This document shows, piece by piece, positions 59,926 through 64,000 of a stretch of 64,000 nt of DNA. Position 1 is the first letter of the stretch. Every line of letters begins with the position of its first letter. Location: assembly GCF_039830145.1 (NCBI RefSeq), contig NZ_CP156082.1, positions 2,436,001 through 2,500,000 of the forward strand, given 5' to 3'. This DNA comes from Croceibacterium sp. TMG7-5b_MA50. GTDB lineage: Bacteria; Pseudomonadota; Alphaproteobacteria; Sphingomonadales; Sphingomonadaceae. A program made the position numbers and the translations under genes. Under the pieces are notes generated by a model that ran no database searches, was not told the origin of the DNA, and worked only from the letters and a program-made list of their open reading frames with translations.

Positions 59926-60780
59926 TCAATGGACCGGCGGGTCGACCGGCGGAACGGCATGCACCGGCGCGACCGGTTCGCCGGGGGTGCGCGGGGGCAG
60001 GGCATCTGGCGGCACGTCGTCGATCTGCATCGCGGGTGTCGGCACCTCCTCCAGATTGCGTGCGCGCACCTGCAGTTCCACCCCGTCCCAGCGCAATTCG
60101 TTGAAGCTCGGCGGGGTGGAGCGGACCCGCTGCGACAGCGTGCCTGCGCCGATCATCCGGACGGGACCGTGCGGCGTATCCTCCATGATGTCGAACGGAT
60201 CATGCACATGGCCGCTCAACACACCCAGCACATTGCGCTTCGCCAGCTCGGCCAGCGCCTTGCTGCCGCCATGGGTCAACGCAGTCCCCTTCGTCCCGAC
60301 CTCCCGCAGGGGATGATGCACCGCGACCAGCGCGCGAATGCCGGGCGGCAGCGCATCGATCGCCGCCAGGCATTCACGCAGCGCTGCCTGCGTCACCCAG
60401 CCCTTCGACCAGTTGAAGCGCGGCTGCGCCCGGATGGCGGTCTTCAGTGGGACGATGTGGATGCCGGGCAGGTCCAGCTCCCGCTCCACCAGCGATTCCA
60501 CCGCGCCGAACCGGCGATACGGGGCAAAGAAGCGTTCCAGCAGGTTGAAGTACGGCAGGTCGTGATTGCCGACCTCCACGGTCACCGGCGCCTCCAGCGA
60601 CTGGATCCAGGCCTGCGCTGCGGCAAATTCATGGCGGCGGGCGCGCATCGTCAGGTCGCCGGTCAGCGCGATGCCGGCAGGTTTCTGGCGCGCGACCTCG
60701 TCCCGCGCCCAGGCGACCGCACGGGCATCCTCCAGCCCGAAATGCACATCACTGATGTGAAACAGCAGCGTCTGCGTCAT
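59926..60780 (-). CDS. calcineurin-like metallophosphoesterase
   Basis: A 284-residue phosphoesterase. Motifs are HISDVHFG, LTGDLT, VGNHDLPYF, AVHHPLREV and SGHVHDPFD, a full two-metal site. A Pro-rich C-terminal tail (PPDALPPRTPGEPVAPVHAVPPVDPP) extends past the fold. The substrate may be a cyclic nucleotide or phospholipid. ATG 60780 overlaps the stop of the lipid kinase gene (ATGA), which hints at a phospholipid-related role. Confidence 0.87.
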   Translation of the reverse strand: MTQTLLFHISDVHFGLEDARAVAWARDEVARQKPAGIALTGDLTMRARRHEFAAAQAWIQSLEAPVTVEVGNHDLPYFNLLERFFAPYRRFGAVESLVERELDLPGIHIVPLKTAIRAQPRFNWSKGWVTQAALRECLAAIDALPPGIRALVAVHHPLREVGTKGTALTHGGSKALAELAKRNVLGVLSGHVHDPFDIMEDTPHGPVRMIGAGTLSQRVRSTPPSFNELRWDGVELQVRARNLEEVPTPAMQIDDVPPDALPPRTPGEPVAPVHAVPPVDPPVH

Positions 60781-61625
60781 GTGGCGGTGGCGATCAGGTC
60801 GACCTCGGCCCGGGCCAGGGAGAAGGTTGCCTGTGGCGCGGGATCGGATGGTTCGCCATCGATCAGCATGCCGAACGCCGTGCCCGCCACGCTGGCGAAG
60901 GTGACCTGATCCACCATGCCCAGCCGGTCGTGTGGCCCGTCGCGAAAGTTGCGCCGCATCAGGGCCCAGCCCTGCTGCAGGTACTCGCCCACGCCTTCCG
61001 CGTGATAGGCGTCGACCTGCAGCCCCTCGTCGGTCGGGGTCAGCATCAGCAGCGGGTATCCTTCGGGACGGCCGAGCGCGGGATCGGTGCAGGCGATCAT
61101 GTCGCCGCTTACCGTCTCGCCCAGCGCGGCCGCAACACCCGTCGCGACATCCAGCACCGCGATATCGCGCATCGCCTCGCGCACCTGGTTCCAGCTGGTA
61201 CCGGGGCCGGCCAGCACGCCGGCAAAGGCATCGCCGGCGGGGCTGCGCGCCATGCCGGGGCGGCGGCAGGAATAATCGCCGGCAGCCACCCGCTCGATCA
61301 CCGCGTCCATCTCCGCCTCGCCATGCAGCCGGTGGAACAGCAGGTTCATGGTGCCGCCCGGCAGCACCAGCACCTGTCCGCCCCAACCGGCAAGGCTGGT
61401 GACCAGCGTGTTGATCGTGCCATCGCCCGCGAACACGGCGACGAGGTCGATCCCGGCGGCATCCAGCACCGCGGGTGTCGGCAGGTCCTCCGCCGGGAAG
61501 GTGGTGCGCTGCGCCACGCGGAAGCCGTGCGTGCCGCAGCACCGGTGCAGCGCCTCCAGCCCGTCATCGTCATTGCTGCCGCTGGAGGCATTGTTCACCA
61601 GCCAGAGGGGGCGCGGTTCGGTCAT
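60777..61625 (-). CDS. diacylglycerol/lipid kinase family protein
   Basis: A 282-residue protein from ATG 61625 (another ATG three codons earlier). The kinase catalytic domain has VNNASSGSND at the N-terminus, FAGDGTINTLV with the GDG nucleotide loop, and LPGGTMNLLFHRLHG. It phosphorylates diacylglycerol or a related lipid. The C-terminal beta-sandwich (DQVTFASVAGTAFGMLIDGEP) is also present. It is coupled to the metallophosphoesterase gene downstream. Confidence 0.87.
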   Translation of the reverse strand: MTEPRPLWLVNNASSGSNDDDGLEALHRCCGTHGFRVAQRTTFPAEDLPTPAVLDAAGIDLVAVFAGDGTINTLVTSLAGWGGQVLVLPGGTMNLLFHRLHGEAEMDAVIERVAAGDYSCRRPGMARSPAGDAFAGVLAGPGTSWNQVREAMRDIAVLDVATGVAAALGETVSGDMIACTDPALGRPEGYPLLMLTPTDEGLQVDAYHAEGVGEYLQQGWALMRRNFRDGPHDRLGMVDQVTFASVAGTAFGMLIDGEPSDPAPQATFSLARAEVDLIATAT

Positions 61626-61683
61626 CATTCGCACAAGCGCGGGCAGGGCCCGACTGTTCCCGGTCCGATGGTCGACAAATGGA

Positions 61684-61944
61684 TCACTGGCGCTGGTTCA
61701 GAAGCAGCCAGGCGCCACCCGCATTCGCCAGGGTGTACCCGGCATAGAGCCACACCCAGCGGGCGAAGCCGGCATGGACCAGCAGCAGCGCGCCCACCAG
61801 CACCGCGAACTCCGCCGCCATGCTGGCGCGGCCGGCCCAGCGCGGCCAGCCCATCCCGGTCAGCCAGCGCTGCCGCTGGTCCAGCACCGCCGCCTGCAGG
61901 GTGAAGTTGGTGACGCCCAGCAGCCAGGCCAGGATCAGCGCCAT
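61684..61944 (-). CDS. small hypothetical membrane protein
   Basis: An 86-residue protein with three likely transmembrane helices (MALILAWLLGVTNFTLQAAV; MAAEFAVLVGALLLVHAG; WVWLYAGYTLANAGGAWLLL). No family is recognised. It is 49 bp upstream of the lipid kinase gene on the same strand and may share its transcript. The 196-bp gap on its other side (61945-62140) contains no gene I can support. Confidence 0.6.
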   Translation of the reverse strand: MALILAWLLGVTNFTLQAAVLDQRQRWLTGMGWPRWAGRASMAAEFAVLVGALLLVHAGFARWVWLYAGYTLANAGGAWLLLNQRQ

Positions 61945-62140
61945 GCGATTAGCCCTGCATGCACTTGGTCGACCGCGATCGGCGGTTCGTCCTGCCCTGC
62001 TGACCGTGGTCGAACGGCATCCATGGCCGATCGATGCCAGCGCGAACGGGCGGCGGCAACAGCCTATTGAAGCTGAGTGCCCCGCCGAACCCCCAAGTCC
62101 CGGTCCGGCGGGTCACACCGGAGCCAAGAGGAGAGAGACC

Positions 62141-62455
62141 ATGTTCAAACGTTCTGCCCTGCTGATCGCCGCCGGCGTGCTGTCCGGCATCGCCGCCCTG
62201 CCCGCCGCCGCGAAGGCCGGAAGCGAAGATGCCAGCGTCAGCGTATCGCACGCCGATCTCGACCTCACCACCGAAGCCGGCCAGACCACGCTCAACCGTC
62301 GCCTGAACAGCGCCGCGCGCCAGGTCTGCGCCTACCATGGTGGCCGTTCGCTGGCGATGTCGCAGGAAGCGGCCCGCTGCTACCGCCAAGCCCGCCGTGA
62401 CGTGCAGGTCCAGTTCGCCATGGCGACATCCGGCCGGACCCAGCGGGGCGGCTGA
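62141..62455 (+). CDS. UrcA family secreted protein
   Basis: A 104-residue exported protein with AGGAGAGAG before ATG 62141. The signal peptide (MFKRSALLIAAGVLSGIAALPAAAKAG) is followed by SVSHADLDLTTEAGQTTLNRRLNSAARQVCAYHGG with the family's first Cys and EAARCYRQARRDV with the second. It is a divergent paralogue of the protein at 41990: the same two-Cys spacing and the same DLDL-T motif. Its function is unknown. Confidence 0.85.
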   Translation: MFKRSALLIAAGVLSGIAALPAAAKAGSEDASVSVSHADLDLTTEAGQTTLNRRLNSAARQVCAYHGGRSLAMSQEAARCYRQARRDVQVQFAMATSGRTQRGG

Positions 62456-62474
62456 CCGATATGCGGTACGTGAC

Positions 62475-63245
62475 TCAGGCCAGCTCCACCCAGACGGGCG
62501 CGTGGTCGCTGGCCTTTTCCCGTCCGCGATAATCCTTGTCCACGCCGGCTGCCTGCAGCCGGTCCGCCGCCTGCGGGCTCAGCAGCAGGTGATCGATGCG
62601 GAAACCATGGTCGCGCTGCCAGGCGCCGGCCTGATAGTCCCAGAAGGTCCACACCCCGCCCCGCGGGTTCAGCGTCCCGATCGCATCCGTCCAGCCATCG
62701 GCCAGCAGCCGGGAATAGGCGTCACGGCTCTCGGGCTGCATCAGCGCATCATTGGTCATCGCCCGGACGGAGAAGGTGTCGCTGTCATTGGGGATGACGT
62801 TGTAGTCGCCCAGCACCACCACCGGCCGCTCCGTCGCGAGCAATTGCGTCATCCGCGCGCGCAGCCGAGCCATCCAGGCCAGCTTGTAGTCGAACTTGGG
62901 CCCGGGCTGCGGATTGCCGTTGGGCAGGTAGATGTTGACGATGTGGACGCCATTCACCTCCGCCTCGATCAGGCGTGCCTGAACATCCTCCGGATCGCCG
63001 GGCAGCCCGCGAACCACATCGGTCGGCGCGGCGCCGTCCACGAGGATGGCGACGCCGTTGAACCCCTTCTGCCCGTGCCAGACCGCGTGATAGCCGATGG
63101 CCGCGAACTCGTCGGCGGGGAAGGCGTCGTCCTGCGTCTTGATCTCCTGCAGGCAGGCGACGGCAGGGCGCCGCTCCCCCAGCCACTCCAGCAGGCGCGG
63201 CAGGCGGGCGCGCACGCCATTGATGTTGAAGCTGGCGATCAGCAC
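62475..63245 (-). CDS. xthA: exodeoxyribonuclease III
   Basis: A 256-residue AP endonuclease / 3' exonuclease for base-excision repair. Conserved residues are SFNINGVRARLPRLLEWL, the Mg2+-binding Glu in CLQEIKTQD, YHAVWHGQKGFNGVAIL, GDYNVIPND, and the terminal SDHAPVWVEL with catalytic His. The length is normal. It lies 20 bp after the A-type Fe-S carrier gene on the same strand. Confidence 0.95.
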   Translation of the reverse strand: MLIASFNINGVRARLPRLLEWLGERRPAVACLQEIKTQDDAFPADEFAAIGYHAVWHGQKGFNGVAILVDGAAPTDVVRGLPGDPEDVQARLIEAEVNGVHIVNIYLPNGNPQPGPKFDYKLAWMARLRARMTQLLATERPVVVLGDYNVIPNDSDTFSVRAMTNDALMQPESRDAYSRLLADGWTDAIGTLNPRGGVWTFWDYQAGAWQRDHGFRIDHLLLSPQAADRLQAAGVDKDYRGREKASDHAPVWVELA

Positions 63246-63264
63246 GGCGGTGCGCGGCGCCTGC

Positions 63265-63639
63265 TCAGATGCCGAAGGAGGAGCCGCAGCCGCAGCCGGC
63301 CGCCGCCTGCGGATTGTCCACCCGAAACGCCGCGCCGCCCAGCGATTCGACGTAATCCACGGTGCACCCGGCGACGAGGTCTAGGCTGACGGGATCGACC
63401 ACCAGCCGCACGCCGTCGGTTTCGCTCACCCGGTCGTCGGCCTCCGCCGCATCGGCCAGCGCGAAGCGGTACTGAAAACCGGAGCAGCCGCCCCCTTCCA
63501 CCGCCAGCCGCAGCAGCGCGGGCTTCCCCTGCCGCTGTCCGATCGCGCGCACACGCGCGGCGGCGGCGGCGGTCAGTACCGGCGTGGCGGGATCGGCGGT
63601 CACGAAGTCCGGGGCGGCGGGGGCGGGCGCACTGCTCAT
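63265..63639 (-). CDS. erpA: A-type iron-sulfur carrier (ErpA/IscA-like)
   Basis: A 124-residue protein started at ATG 63639; another ATG in the same frame lies at 63675. The three cluster-binding cysteines are in GGGCSGFQY and CGCGSSF, and the core fold motifs VTDAAAARVRAIG-like (LTAAAAARVRAIG), LVVDPVSLDLVAGCTVDYVESLGGAAF and NPQAAAGCGCG are present. It inserts Fe-S clusters into client proteins. ErpA against IscA/SufA is a judgement based on the SFGI end. Confidence 0.88.
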   Translation of the reverse strand: MSSAPAPAAPDFVTADPATPVLTAAAAARVRAIGQRQGKPALLRLAVEGGGCSGFQYRFALADAAEADDRVSETDGVRLVVDPVSLDLVAGCTVDYVESLGGAAFRVDNPQAAAGCGCGSSFGI

Positions 63640-63671
63640 GGGTCGCAATGTAAGGCGCGCGCCACCCCGGC

Positions 63672-64000
63672 TCAAGCGCTGGTGATATAGTCGCGCAGGT
63701 CTTGCGCCTCCCGCTCCATCTTCTCCAGCCGGTATTTCACCAGATCGCCGATCGACAGAAAGGCGATCAGCCGCGGCGTTTCCCCGTCACTGGCGTGCAG
63801 GACCGGCAGGTGGCGGATGCGCCGTTCCGTCATCAGCGCCAGTGCCTGCAACACGCTGATCTCCCGATGGACGGAGATGACGGGCGCGGTCATCACGTCC
63901 GACACCGGTCGGTCCAGCACCGCCACGCCGTGTTCCGCCAGGCAATACAGCAGGTCGCGTTCCGAAAAGATGCCGGTGACCGGACCGTCCGCCCCTTCCA
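63672..64000 (-). CDS. CBS-domain protein (5' end outside window)
   Basis: The frame runs in from the right edge (EGADGPVTGIFSERDLLYCLAEHG) through VLDRPVSDVMTAPVISVHREISVLQALALMTERRIRHLPVLHA to a stop at 63672, giving at least 109 residues. Part of a first CBS motif (GIFSERDLLYCLAEHG) and a complete second one (VSDVMTAPV...HLPV) are visible. These bind adenosyl ligands. A GTG at 63926 is not the real start since the homologous sequence continues upstream. The family is usually near 140 residues. Confidence 0.87.
   Translation of the reverse strand, partial: EGADGPVTGIFSERDLLYCLAEHGVAVLDRPVSDVMTAPVISVHREISVLQALALMTERRIRHLPVLHASDGETPRLIAFLSIGDLVKYRLEKMEREAQDLRDYITSA

Noticed and set aside
1-64000. 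CRISPR arrays, tRNA/rRNA genes, transposases, prophage genes
   Set aside because: I saw no regularly spaced direct repeats, no tRNA-like cloverleaf and no recombinase, transposase or phage protein in either strand.

Overview
The window is a 64 kb, GC-rich stretch of a single alphaproteobacterial chromosome. Several things point to Sphingomonadaceae, most likely Sphingomonas or a close relative: three TonB-dependent receptors, two UrcA-family secreted proteins, a ThiS-ThiG fusion, an N-terminally extended S9, a non-phosphorylated rhamnose pathway, and the gene order hemE / non-coding gap / DUF299 kinase / maf / aroE / coaE / dnaQ. That order is the one that surrounds the Caulobacter replication origin. 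This assignment is an inference from gene content; no rRNA gene is present. Almost all genes are intact, and there are no insertion sequences, prophage genes, CRISPR arrays or tRNAs.

Region 1 (1-20 kb) is a rhamnogalacturonan-I and L-rhamnose utilisation island. It encodes a TonB receptor, a Tat-exported PL26-type exo-rhamnogalacturonan lyase, a CE12 acetylesterase, a Tat/lipoprotein GH53 galactanase, a GPH-type inner-membrane symporter and a cytoplasmic GH105 hydrolase that would free rhamnose from unsaturated disaccharides. Rhamnose would then pass through RhaM, L-rhamnose 1-dehydrogenase, a lactonase, L-rhamnonate dehydratase, a 4-dehydrogenase and an FAH-type hydrolase to pyruvate plus L-lactate. 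An adjacent FMN L-lactate dehydrogenase would recover the lactate. An IclR regulator lies inside the island, and a 15-bp palindromic motif recurs in front of its transcription units.

Region 2 (20-30 kb) is housekeeping. The 296-bp gap between hemE and the DUF299 gene has DnaA-box-like 9-mers and nine GANTC sites within 198 bp, and is called here as the probable chromosome origin. Rightwards follow maf, aroE, coaE, dnaQ, hpf, ptsN, a DUF1491 gene and a cell-wall hydrolase.

Region 3 (30-40 kb) starts with an iron cassette (catecholate-type receptor, TonB, PiuC-like hydroxylase) preceded by two palindromes. It continues with thiS-thiG, ctaA, and rplM-rpsI with a clear promoter and terminator, then a lipoprotein and a membrane fatty-acid-hydroxylase pair.

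Region 4 (40-49 kb) holds a secreted beta-propeller protein, an UrcA protein, a third TonB receptor, and a left-facing operon of hybrid histidine kinase, LuxR-type response regulator and TPR-sulfotransferase.

Region 5 (49-59 kb) is a tight right-facing operon: ABC importer, NikR-like regulator without the nickel ligands, two DUF1989 proteins, a biotin-dependent urea/guanidine carboxylase and allophanate hydrolase. The DUF1989 pair favours guanidine as the real substrate. An 18-bp motif is shared by this operon's promoter and the beta-propeller promoter. Region 6 (59-64 kb) holds small housekeeping genes (Gre-like factor, phosphoesterase, diacylglycerol kinase, UrcA, xthA, A-type Fe-S carrier, CBS protein).
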